From: Hevea brasiliensis | Taxonomy: Eukaryota > Streptophyta > Magnoliopsida > Malpighiales > Euphorbiaceae | Length of the DNA: 64,000 nucleotides | Assembly (NCBI RefSeq): GCF_030052815.1 | Contig: NC_079507.1 | Coordinates: forward strand, 18,250,141-18,314,140 | Direction of reading: 5' to 3' | Part shown: in pieces, positions 21,116-32,604 of the stretch | Numbering within the stretch: position 1 is the stretch's first letter | Layout: each line of letters begins with the position of its first letter | The notes under the pieces: model-generated | Told to the model about the DNA's origin: nothing | The model's database searches: none | What the model saw: only the letters and a program-made list of their open reading frames with translations | Program-made: the position numbers and the translations under genes

Positions 21116-24100
21116 TATCACACCCTACCCCTCTGTAAGGCAGAACATGATCCCGTAGTATACCTAATGAATTACCAACTTCGTTTACTGATAACCCATT
21201 AAATACACTACAAGGGATTTTAAAACTTTTCTTACTTCTTTTTACAGTGGTGAGCACTATTTACAGGTGTTAAAAATTTTTTTGAACTTAAATGAAAGAG
21301 AAAACACATTTGAATTATTAGGAATTTCTGTAAAAATTTTGGCGGAGTGCCTTCTGTATTTTGAATAAAACAGTTCTTCAGAAAACCTGTAAAAGCACTT
21401 CAATATAATTCTCAATCTCCACTTCAACAGTTAAACAAAACAATATCTTTTTCAACTCAAATCCACAATAATTTTTCAAAAACTGAGATAAAAGAAATAT
21501 AATACAATTTTTACAAGTCAAAATACTCATAATTTATTTTACAACTTCAATGTACAATTTTAATTTACAACTGCTCAAAATCAAGAACAATATATACATA
21601 CAGTGAACATACATTACAGTACAAAATGCAAAATGTGGTATACTCAATATACCCGATAATTTCTCGCTGAATGTACTGGCAGCCTAGTCTGCTGCCCTGT
21701 CAATCTGTCTACCTGCGACAGCAATGAAAAGCTATCGCTGAGACAATGTCTCAGTGGCGCACAACATTAACCAAATATAACTTTAAATCACAATTCATAA
21801 AATCATATAAATGATGGATACGTAAAACCATAGTTAAATTCAAGACAATGAATGTCATAAGGAATTTAACACAATATCAAAATAAATCTCAGTAATCAAA
21901 ACGTAGTTAAATTCAAAAGACAGTGAATGTCAATAAGAATTTAAACTCCATTTCACAAATTATCAAAGCTCATAATAACACAATTTAGTCAAATAATTTA
22001 TGAACACAGTGTTGCCAATTCATACACAACTTAAGCCATGACACAAAATTTCTGATCAATGCCGCGTTGTACACCACGACAAAGCAATCACAACCCCACT
22101 AATCGAAATCAATGAGGAAGGGAGCTAGCTATATAATGAGTACTCATTCGATCACCTCAACTGGTAAACCAGAGAGGGAGAAAAATAAACGATCACGACT
22201 CCATAAATGGAGAAGGAAAATAAACGATCACAACCCCATAAATGGAGAAGGAATGATATGATACTGTCATGCTAAGTGTGAACACAAAATCAATTCTAAA
22301 CATTTTATTCAAATGATCCGTGAGAATCCAATAAATTTCTAAAGTCATAAATTCATTCACAAAATGGCAACACAATTCATAATTAACTTCAAATTTTCAC
22401 AAATCACACTAAATCAATTTTTCCACAGTTTCAAACCATTTACAATGCTTTTCAAGCAATAAGTATCCATTCAAACACATTTCCATAATTGAAAACAATA
22501 ATATACAAATAGTCATAATTTATTTCAATTGAAAAATTCAAAAAAAATAACTATTGTGCACAAACCTCTGATAACTGTCTCCTGGCCTTGACTCAGTGTT
22601 TCCTTCCCTTTCCCTGAGTCTTTGCTAACTGAGAAACACAATTTGAAGTGTTTCAGTACTCATTTAAACTGTCTCTAACGATAATGCTTGATAATTAATT
22701 CACTGAATTCTAATATTTGCTTAGTCAACCTAATATGTCGACCCTCAATGCATTCTAGGTAAATTAGGTTTTTATGTTATTAATATGTCACATTTGATAG
22801 TATTTTAGGGTTGGTACATGTTACTAAGTTCATTTCCGTGTATACTGCATTTTCTTGCAATTTGCTAGATTCCGGGATACTAGTTTGACCTAGCCGGACG
22901 ACCTAGTTCCCTTGATTTTCGGGTTTGGGTCAAAACTAAAAACTTGTAGATCTGTCTTATGGAACGCGGGGAAAAATTTCAGGTCATTCTGAGTTATGTA
23001 GACCAAGTTATGATCATTTTACTATTGCTGGTCAACTTGCACCAAAATTGGTCATTTTAGGTCATTTTAGGTTCGGCCAGTTTTTGGACCCGAACTTGTA
23101 CAAGCTGTTTGACTTGCTTATGGTCATTTCTAGGCTTTGGTGTCTTCATAAGACTTGTAGATATGGGTCTTAACTATTCATGGTCAAAATTTCAGATCAA
23201 TTGGACCTGTTTTGAGTGAGTTATGGTCTAAACACTAACTGCTGCCCAAATGGTCAATTTTCAGGCCTCATTTGCACTTAATCCGAATTTGGTCATTTTT
23301 CAAGCTACCTTGCAAGCAGAATTTTGGCAAGCTTCCTTCATGAAAGTTGGCACATTTTGTGCCTCGTTTCACCTCCAATTGGTCTCATACCAATTGGAGC
23401 CACACACTTAAAGTTATAGGCCTAAAACACAAACTGCCTTATTGCATTTCTTTCATACACATCAAGCATCACTTTTAACACTTACCAAACTTAACATTCA
23501 AGCCAATTCTGGTTGTACCATGACCTAAACATAATTCACAACACATTATAGGTCATTTTGGCAGTTTACAATTACATTCAATGTGCACCATAAAGTGCAG
23601 AATTTATCAACTCATTTACAACAATTTAAGCATCTAACCATAACACTTTTACATGTCCAACTTCACACCATCATACATACACTCAAACTGCCATAACCTC
23701 TATCACAATTCAACACCATTATTTCATAAACTAAGCATGAATTCCAGCATTCCTCAAGAGTTAACAAACTGCCACAATGGTACATTTACATTCTATTAAT
23801 TTCCAAGCTTTAAATTTCATTTCACATTTACATATACTAAGTATACATCACCCAAACAATTTCCTACACAATATACATTTAATCAATCATTTAATTCACC
23901 ATTTACAAGCATAAATAAACTGCCTTCAAGGTGTTTCCATGGCTGCCAAAAGTGCACTTCCCCATTCAACATCAAACTTCAAAAATCTCTCCATAAATCA
24001 AACATCCATAACATTCTTACTAACTTTAATGAAACAATAACCCAAAAACACAAACTTAACACTTTGGAAATTCTTCGAAACCTCTCCAAAACTTGGTTTT

Positions 24101-24664
24101 CTTGTTGCCTATCTACTGCCCATGGTGTGAGGATTAACTTTAATGAAGGAAAGTGCATGGAAAGTGGCTTAGATCAAGCTTGCATGAAGCTTCCACCCAT
24201 GCGTCCATGGAGGAATTCCATTATTGGTTTCGGCTGCCCTTTGAAAAGGTTGAAAATGAAGTTTAAATCTGTCCAAATTCATTATAATGGTGTCCCACAA
24301 TGTGAGTTAGTGGACCACTAACTTTAGGAAATGACTTATTTAATTAAAGTTACCAAATTTACAATTTTACCTCATTATTTCCACTTTTATATTATATACC
24401 ATATTTTTATTTTTCATTGCATTTTTAAAGTTTAATATCATTTATTTTTAATGGAAATTTAGGTCAAAAGACAACTCGGGGTGTCAAATTACCACAATGC
24501 CCCTGTTCGGGTTGCATTCCCGATTTTTCAGTAACACCGGGTTTTGTCCGTTTTTCGATTTCTCACTTTTCTTTGTACTAATTATTTAATTTTTCTTTGA
24601 TATTTCTAATGATATTTATACTTCAATAAATATTTATTTGAGTCCTAAAAATATTTTCTAGGGT

Positions 24665-24669
24665 TCCCC
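24665..24669. repeat. Target site duplication TCCCC (left) of the Tk1 array
   Basis: TCCCC immediately before the TGTGACACC tip at 24670 is repeated at 43624-43628 after the TTACA tip. Tk2 LTR sequence continues directly on both sides. Confidence 0.95.
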
Positions 24670-27600
24670 TGTGACACCCCTTACCCGTGTACAGTATACC
24701 CGAGTAAGTAATGCCACACGGTGTATCGGCACACTCTAATATTCCTCAATTAATTTATACAATGCTTTTGCATATAATTTAATGAAATACAATTTATTTA
24801 AGCCATTTATCAAAAGTATTGTTCATTTAAGGTTCCGAAAATTTTACAGAAAATCCGGTGGAGTACCGGCTAAAAATGGAGAAAACCGTTCTTCGGAACC
24901 TGTTAAAAACACTTCCAATAAACAAATTCATTCATTCTCAACTTCAATATCATCACAAAACTCAATATCAAGATTTCAACAATTTTTTTCAGTTTCAGGT
25001 TTCAACAACCTTTTCATTTCTCATATACAAGCAATAAATACATGCGCAAATCTTGCATTCATAGTCATAACTTTCATTATTTACATAAACATCAAAATAT
25101 ATTACATGAGTTCAAATACATATGAAAAAATGCAAATCTGCTACAAAATATCAAAATGACAAAATGACACCTAGTGCCCTACCGATGCACTGCAGGTAGT
25201 GAGGTGACACGGACAAAGCGAAGCGTCAAATGGACTCACCCGATCTGTGGTCTCACGGGCTCACGATCGGGATCTCCAGTACCTACGCGTGGCAAAAGCA
25301 ATGCGCTAAGCAATAATGCTTAGTGGTGCAATAATATAATAGAAGAAAATAGCAAGAAAATAAATGTGTATACAATGTGTATGCTTTCTTTGTTTGATCT
25401 TGGTATATTCATTAATTCATTAACTTTGTTCACTTTTATTCATTTGGTTGCCCCAAGTAACCTACACTCGACGATCGGATCGATAACGGTAACCGCGCTG
25501 GGTACCTAGTACCTCGGGCCGTCACACCATCGGTCACATATGCATCTCGGTGTGCAGCAGCTAACAAGTCAGTAAATAATATCGTGCACAAGGCCAAGTC
25601 TCAATACAAAGTCGAATGGCTAAAAGCCATGAAATCACAAAATGGCATTTTTGCCATATGCGATCTTGCTAATCGAACCCTATTGGCATGCCAAACTATC
25701 CAAACCAATCTTGTTAGGTATCTTGGGGCATTTGAAACTTTTAAATTTGTCAATTTGTGAATTTCAACTTTTTGGGTGTCACTATTCATCATTGGTCAAC
25801 AAAAATGTTGACTTTTAGAATAAAAAGGCGTACATTGACTTTGGCACTCCCAACATACCACATTTGGTGTTTAAAACTTGTTGGCATTAAGTGTTTTTAC
25901 CATTTCTAAGCATTAAACCAAAGGAGCAGATTTTTCAGATTTTGTACCATAACATCACTGTTCCATTGGACACTGTTACTGTTGGAATTTGAAGAAGTGT
26001 AAAACATAAAAGTTGTTCCTTATTTTGTCTAGATGAATTTCCTTTTTTGAATCACTCCATTTGGAGTTTTGTAGCTCCAGATATGGCCCAAAAACCCAAG
26101 CTGTCCGGATATGCAGTCTGCAGAATTTTACCATATCTACAGTGCATGAACAGTGACTTGAGTCACTTGGTTGAATGGGTTATGGCCATAATTTGGGGTA
26201 GGTTCCTTCATGAAAGTTGTTTGTCTATGTCTTAACTTGTTGCTGTAAAAATTTCAGGCCAATTGACCAAATCTACAGTGATTTATGGCCAAATGAACAG
26301 TTACTATTCATTTGGCAAATTCTGCAGAATTCAGTTTCAGGGTTACGGATTGTGGCTGAGTTTTGACCCTTTTGCTTTGGTCTTTTGGGCATGGTTTCTT
26401 CAGCAAAAATGTGCCATTATAAGCCTAGTTTCATGTCCAATTGGCCAAACATCAATTGGACAAGCACAGCCCAAGTTATGGGAGTGCAAAGGGACTGAAA
26501 TTTCAGTCCCTATGCTGCTGTCCATAGGGCAGTTTATACCTTCACCTTTCCATCCCATTTTTCAGTTCTAATTAGGGTCAACCTACCTAAAATGGTCACT
26601 AATTGACCATTAAAAAGTCCTCTAACCATTTCCAAAGCTAATTCACAATTTCACCATCCTAAACCCTAATGTTCAACTAAATTTACTCATAAACCTTGTC
26701 TAACATGCTTGGTTCAATCTTCATGCATTTTAATACCTTAATTATGATTTCCAACCACTCTACGTTTATTAAACAATTAAACTCAATCTCTCATAGGGCT
26801 GCTGAAATTTGAAAGTGCCCTTAACACATGTAATTTACTTCAATTCCTTAAGATTTCTTAGCTCAAAAATGTTCTAACTAGAATTTAAAAGAAGGAAAAT
26901 GAGATTGTAGCACTAACCTCACTTAGGGCAGATTTTTCCAAGCTAAATCTTCACTTCCTTTCCTTTTCTTGGCAGCCAATCACTTGCTCAAGATGTAATA
27001 TTAAATTTTTATGAAGAAAGGTAGGGATTTTATGGTGAAACAGGGTGAGTTTTGGGAGTTTTAGTGAGCTTTCATGGTGGTTTGGGTGGAAGGGAAAATG
27101 GGTTACGGGAAATGGAAGAGAATTGCAGAAATTGTGTTTTGTTTTTACTTCATTTTAGTTATATTTATCTCATTTTAATTGGCTTGTCAATTTCTAATTG
27201 GTGGGAACTTCAAATGACATCACAATGATGTCATATTTGGCATTTTATTTCATTTTTTCTTTTCTTTCCTCTACTACTCATTTCCAATTTTATTTCTAGT
27301 AATGTTTATTCATATTTGATGTCATATTAATTATTTACTCAACTGGGCAAGTCGGACAAAATTCACCTCGGTAGGCGAAATGTCCAAAATGCCCTCCGGT
27401 TGGCTTCACGGTCAAAATTGGTCGTCTGATTGAGAAATTTTTCTAAGTATTTTCTTGGCATTCTAATGCCATAGGAACCTCAATAACCCTTCTCGAGTCT
27501 CAAAAATTATTTTATAATTTTTCCCTGTCTAGGGCTCCTCGTTGAGAACCGCAACTTCCTCCTGCTACCCATCGCTTGGGCACCTACTGCTTTACTTGGT

Positions 27601-27766
27601 TGTATTTTATTTCTAAAATTTTTACTAAGTGTTTCTTATTAATATTTGAGTTAATTATGGTTCCTGACTTTAGTTTAAATATTTTTCCGAACGTTCTAGC
27701 TGTCCGGACCGACACCGGTCACCGGAACAGTAGGATGTACGGAGTGGTTACCGGGAGGGTGTTACA
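24670..27766 (-). repeat. Tk1 LTR 1 (outer, 3' LTR in transcription sense)
   Basis: This 3097-bp LTR is bounded by TGTGACACC and GTTACA. Over its right-hand two thirds it is nearly identical to LTR 2. Its left part differs from LTRs 2 and 3 at shared sites such as ATGCGCAAAT (25042) against ATGCTCAAAT. Several CAG/CTG sites present in LTR 2 read CGAT or TCGG here. Confidence 0.95.
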
Positions 27767-27767
27767 A

Positions 27768-27779
27768 CTCTTCCCCTCT
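27768..27779 (-). other. Polypurine tract of Tk1 unit 1
   Basis: On the minus strand this reads AGAGGGGAAGAG, one base from the LTR and directly after the pol stop codon at 27783. Confidence 0.85.
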
Positions 27780-27782
27780 AAT

Positions 27783-28731
27783 TTAAATTTCGTCCTCGAA
27801 ATTTACCGATGCAAACAACAGTTGAGGGAACTGTTGCCTCATCGACTCTTCACTTTCCCAAGTTGCCTCCTCGGTGTTGTGGTGCCTCCAAAGCACTTTC
27901 ACCAATAGAATTTGCTTGTTCCTCAATTCTTTTACTTCCCGAGCCAGGATCCGTAGAGGTTCTTCTTCATATGTCAAATCCGGCTGTATTTCAATTTCTT
28001 CTCTGGAGATGACATGTGAAGGATCTGAGCGATATCTTCTGAGCATAGACACGTGGAACACATTGTGGATCTTGTCCAGCTCTGGTGGTAAAGCTAGCCT
28101 ATAGGCCACTGGACCCACACATTCAATGACTTCATATGGGCCAATGAACCTAGGGCTTAACTTACCTTTCCTTCCAAACCTCAATACCTTCTTCCATGGT
28201 GACACCTTGAGGAACACTTTGTCGCCAACCACATATTCTATTTCTTTTCTCTTCAGGTCGGCATAAGACTTACATGCATGCGAGGCAACCTTCAAGTTGG
28301 CTTTGATTATTTTCACTTTTTCCTCAGCCTGTTTCACCAGGTCTGGCCCTACCAGTTTGTCTTCTCCCAATTCAGTCCAGCACACTGGAGTTCTACATTT
28401 TCTCCCATACAGTGCTTCATACGGGGCCATTTGAATACTAGCTTGGTAGCTATTGTTGTATGCAAATTCTGCCAGTGGGAGGTATCTATCCCACTTCCTC
28501 AAACTCAATGACACAACTCCTCAGCATATCCTCAAGGACCTGACAAGTATTTCAAGTTATTGTTATCATTTCAATTCAATATTTGTATCAATTTCATGGG
28601 TTTCAATTGTTTACCTGGATTACTCTTTCTAATTGCCCATCCGTCTGAGGATGGAAAGCTGTGCTGAAATGGAGTTGTGTACCCAAGGATTCATGCAATT
28701 TCTTCCAAAATCTCGATGTAAACCTTGGGTC
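27783..28731 (-). pseudogene. Tk1 unit 1: integrase core end, C-terminal domain and chromodomain
   Basis: Reading on the minus strand: the segment after an in-frame TGA (28731 side) with [13 protein letters not shown], which holds the catalytic Glu; a 75-bp GT-AG intron (28540-28614); VLEDMLRSCVIEFE; then, after a small frameshift near 28500, the open stretch 27783-28514 (243 aa). That stretch contains the GPY/F-type module (KGKLSPRFIGPYEV, about residue 116) and a chromodomain (PLRILAREVKELRNKQ ... WRHHNTEEATWESE, about residues 183-225). Chromodomains of this group are thought to steer integration into heterochromatin. HACK near residue 83 replaces DRQK of unit 2 at altered CTG sites. Confidence 0.88.
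28540..28614 (-). other. 75-bp GT-AG intron in integrase, Tk1 unit 1
   Basis: On the minus strand ATCCAG|GTAAAC opens it and TTGTCAG|GTCCTT closes it, phase 0. Removal joins ERVIQ to VLEDM, the usual integrase sequence. The segment is about 75 percent A+T and has several in-frame stops, so the protein requires its removal. An identical segment lies in unit 2 (36488-36562). Confidence 0.8.
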
Positions 28732-29099
28732 TCAATCAGATATGATGGAAAGTGGGATTCCATGCAGTCTAACTATCTCACTGATATACAATTCTGCTAA
28801 CCTCTCTAGTGAGTAGTCAGTCCTAACTGGCAGAAAGTGTGCTGACTTTGTCAATCTATCCACTATTACCCATGCTGCATCATGTTTCCTCTGGGTGAGA
28901 GGCAGACCACTTACAAAATCCATGGTGACCCGATCCCATTTCCATTCAGGTATGCGTATAGGCTGTAGCAAACCCGATGGAACTTGATGTTCTGCCTTGA
29001 CTTGCTGACATGTCAAGCATTTAGTCACATAGTCAGCTATGTCTTTCTTCATACTGTGCCACCAATATCAAGCTTCGTGTCATGATACATCTTTGTACT
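28732..29099 (-). pseudogene. Tk1 unit 1: integrase N-terminal zinc domain and catalytic core start
   Basis: The open stretch 28732-29052 (106 aa) starts MKKDIADYVTKCLTCQQVK, carrying the two cysteines of the HHCC zinc domain. The His pair lies just upstream across a frame break at about 29055-29100. The core follows with VTMDFVSGLPLT (first catalytic Asp) and HGIPLSIISD (second). It ends at a TGA directly after SIISD, where an Arg codon CGA is expected. Unit 2 has the same TGA, so it predates the duplication or was in the parent element. Confidence 0.87.
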
Positions 29100-30580
29100 T
29101 CACAGGTGCATAGCATATACACTGGTGTGTGCCTCTTTTAGAATACTAGCCTTCAATTCCCCATTATCTGGTACACACAGTCTTCCTTTGTAGTACAGAC
29201 ACCCATCTGCTTTCACCCCATAGTCAACTGCTTTTCCCTCTGGGATCTTGCTCATAATAGCCATTAACTTTTCATCTGCCTTTTGCCCATCTAAAATCTG
29301 CTGTAGCAGGTTTGGCCTCACTTGCAACTCAGCCAAAATAGCTCCATCTCGAACCAAGGATAGACGGGCATTCAAAGATCTCAGAGCTGTCATGGATTTT
29401 CTGCTCAAAGCATCAGCAACTACATTTGCCTTCCCAGGATGGTAGTCAATTACACAGTCATAATCCTTCAGGAACTCAATCCATCGCCTCTGTCTAAGGT
29501 TGAGCTCCTTCTGGGTTGGTAAATATTTCAGGCTTTTGTGGTCCGTGTAAATGTAACACTTTTCACCATACAAGTAATGCCTCCATATCTTCAGTGCGAA
29601 GATAATTGCTGCAAGCTCTAAATCATGGGTAGGGTAGTTCTGCTCATGTGGCCTTAGCTGCCTGGAAGCATAGGCGATCACTTTCCCCTCTTGCATCAAC
29701 ACACACCCTAACCCATTATGAGAGGCATCACTGTAGACCACAAAGTCCTTCCCTGACACTGGCTGTGTTAACACTGGTGCCTCTGTCAACATAGCCTTCA
29801 ACTTCTCGAAACTGGTCTGACACTTGTCATTCCAGTCAAATTTGACATTCTTGTGTAACAACTTGGTCATTGGAGCAGCTATTAGGGAAAATCCCTTCAC
29901 AAATCTCCTGTAATACCCAGCTAGCCCCAAGAAGCTTCTGACCTCAGTTGTGTTTCTGGGAGGCTTCCATTCCATCACTGCTTCTATTTTCTTGGGATCC
30001 ACCCTAATCCCATCAGCTGACACTATGTGTCCAAGGAATGCAATCTCATCCAACCAAAAGTCACACTTGGACAACTTAGCATACAGCTCCTTTTCTCTCA
30101 GGGTTTGTAGAACAATCCTCAAATGCTCATCATGTTCTTCCCTGGTCTTGGAATACACCAAAATGTCATCAATAAAGACCACTACGAACCGATCTAAGTG
30201 TGGATGGAAGATACGGTTCATAAGGTCCATGAATGCCGCTGGTGCGTTTGTTAGGCCAAAGGGCATCACCAGAAACTCATAATGCCCATACCGGGTCTGA
30301 ATGCGATCTTGGGCACATCTACATCTTTCACCTCACCGATGATACCGATCCGAGATCAATCTTAGAAAATACTCCTGCTCCCTTGGTGATCAAGCAGATC
30401 ATCAATTCTAGGCAACGGATACTTGTTCTTCACAATCACTTTATTCAATTGTCATTAATCAATGCATAGCCTCAAAGTCCCATCCTTCTTTTTCACAAAG
30501 CACCTGGAGCTCCCCATGGTGACACCTTTGGGCGTATGAACCCCTTATCCAGCAACTCTTGCAATTGAGTTTTCAACTCC
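29100..30580 (-). pseudogene. Tk1 unit 1: reverse transcriptase and RNase H
   Basis: The open stretch 29100-30269 (389 aa) covers the RT palm from [12 protein letters not shown] through the catalytic FIDD (residues 32-35), the connection, and RNase H with its acidic residues in YSDAS (about 177), DLELAA (about 216), YTDHKSL (about 240) and ADALSR (about 286). It ends in the integrase zinc domain (TSVYAMHL). The upstream RT part, 30270-30580, is unreadable because of a run of small changes. At the matching places unit 2 is intact and has CAG or CTG, for example GCAGTC at 38228 against GCGATC here. RT and RNase H make cDNA in the particle. Confidence 0.92.
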
Positions 30581-32477
30581 TCAATTCGATGGGTGCCATC
30601 CTATAAGGAGCAATGGAAATGGGTCTTTGTGCCGCGATGTCTCAATAGCAAATTCAACTTCCCTTTCTGGTGGCAAACTAGGTAACTCTTCAGGAAATAC
30701 TTCTGGGAAGTCTCTCACTGTGGGTATGTCACTCAAGTTTGGCTTAGCCTGCCTAGTATCCACCACATGTGCTAGGTAAGCTTCACAGCCTTTTCTCATC
30801 ATTCTTCTTGCAACTGTGGCTGAGATGACATTGGACAAGAAATCTGTCCTTTCCCCCACAATTGTGATCTCATTACCCTCTGAAGTTTTTAGAGAAATTC
30901 TCTTCAATTTGCAATCAACTATTGCCTGATGACGTGACAACCAATCCATTCCCAATATCACGTCAAACTCATGGAAGGGCAACTCAATTAGGTCTGCCAA
31001 GAATTCATACCCCTGAATCCTCAACGGGCAACCCTTGTATACTTTGTTCACTACCACACTGTGGCCCAATGGATTAGTGACTAGAATGTCTTGGTCACTC
31101 TCCCCTACCAATATCCCCCTTTCAACGGGTAGGTTGATGCAAATGTAAGAATGAGTGGATCCTGGATCCACCAATGCATGCACAGGAGTATTGTAGAGGG
31201 AGAACGTACCCCTGATGACGTCCGAGGCATCTTGTTCCTCCTGAGCTCTCAAGGCATAATTTCTGGCAGGTGGTCTGTTATCTGGCCTCTCTGCTGGCTC
31301 AGATGCAGGCCTCTGAGATGGTCCCACAACTTCAGATTTACCAGACCTTCTACCCCTTGGTGGTGCAGGAGCAGGTCTGTCTGCTTGTGTTGGAGCAGCT
31401 GTAGTGGTTCTGCGTGGACAGTTTCTCAACTGATGCTCTGTTGACCCACACCTCAAGCAAGCACCAGTCATTCTCCAACACTCCCCCTTATGCCATTTCT
31501 GACAGTGTGGACATGCAGAAGATGCCGGGGCTGGTCCCCTGAACCCCATCCCTGGAGAGCTGCCCACTGATGGTGTGGACTGACCTCTCCTAGGGGTGAA
31601 CTGTGGCCTGGGCCCCTGAGACTGACCCTGACCCTGTGGCTGACCCGAACTCTGTGCAGGAGGACCCTTAAACTTCTTCCCAAATCCAGGGGTGGAACTA
31701 GACTGACCTGGTCCCCTCTTCTGCTGTCTCTCCCTTCTGGTCTGCTCATTGATTCTCACTTTTTCAACCCTTATTGCAGCTTCCACTAGCTTGCTAAATT
31801 CTGTGATTCCCAAGGCAGTGAGCTGTATCTTGATATTGTCATTCAGTCCCTCTTCAAATCTCTTGCACCTTTCAGCTTCGTTAGGGACTATTTCCCTTCC
31901 ATAGCAACTTAACCGAACAAACTCCTTCTCATACTCGGCCACTGACAACTGTCTCTGCCTCAGGTTAATGAATTCCCTTCTTCTCTCTTCCAGGTATACA
32001 GTACCCACGTATTTCTTCTTGAACTCAGAGAGGAAGAAGTCCCAAGTTACAGCTTCGGGCTGCACTTCACTGGACACAGTGTCCCACCATCCGTAGGCAT
32101 CGTCTTGTAACAAGGATATAGCAGCTTCTAAGTTCTGCTCTGGGGTGCAGTGGAGTTGTTTTAAGACTCTGCCTGCCTGTTCAACCAATTCTACCGCAAT
32201 GCAGTCATCTTCTCTCTTGCCATAGAAGTCCACAGCTCCAAACTTCCTTAACCTTTCCAGGTGTGATTTCTGCTGTGGAGCTGGTGGTGGTGGTGGTGCT
32301 GGCATTACCCCAGCCATCTGTCTAAAGAAGTCGGCCATTTGTTGGAACATGGCCTGTGGAGGCCGAGGCTCGCTTGAGTGGTGGAGCAGATTCTCTCATG
32401 CCCCCAGTCTCAGCTGCTGCAGGTGGAGCATGACTCTCCACTTCCTCCTCAATGGCTCTCTGTGATGTAGGGTCCAT
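30581..32477 (-). pseudogene. Tk1 unit 1: gag and aspartic protease
   Basis: The long open stretch 30581-32350 (589 aa) starts at an internal Met (MFQQMADFF). The likely true start is the ATG at 32477 (MDPTSQRAIEEEVESH), separated by lesions near 32360-32385. Order: Pro-rich linker (PAPPPPPAP); gag core with AYGWWDTVSSEVQ and EERRREFINLRQRQL; a Gln/Gly/Pro-rich basic region; zinc knuckle CLRCGSTEHQLRNC (about residue 300); protease site DPGSTHSY (about residue 392); [11 protein letters not shown]; then the linker toward RT. The last residues (TSRHKDPFPLL on) are a frameshifted tail. The length suits Tekay gag-PR. Confidence 0.92.
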
Positions 32478-32587
32478 ATCCTATTCAAAATAAGAAAGAT
32501 AGACAGATCTGCGTTAGTGTCACCTCGACTCTTACAAATGCAATGCATGGTATGGACTCAATCTAGGACCAGAAACGCCTAAACCGT

Positions 32588-32599
32588 GCTCTGATACCA
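32588..32599 (-). other. Primer binding site, initiator tRNA-Met, Tk1 unit 1
   Basis: The minus strand reads TGGTATCAGAGC, an exact match, 5 bp from the LTR 2 border at 32605. Confidence 0.93.
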
Positions 32600-32604
32600 C
32601 TAAA

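Noticed and set aside
30233..31444. Plus-strand ORFs opposite gag-pol (for example 29950-30282, 31151-31444, 37872-38204)
   Set aside because: They are antisense shadows of the conserved pol and gag frames and repeat in each copy for that reason.
27783..32477. Endogenous pararetrovirus or envelope-bearing element
   Set aside because: Domain order gag-PR-RT-RH-IN-chromodomain between long LTRs is Tekay. No movement-protein, coat-protein or envelope-like ORF was seen in Tk1 or in the visible Athila part.
32588..32599. tRNA gene
   Set aside because: The TGGTATCAGAGC match is the primer site only; no cloverleaf surrounds it. The same holds at 13389, 40495, 55756 and 59787, and for the tRNA-Asp match at 10136.
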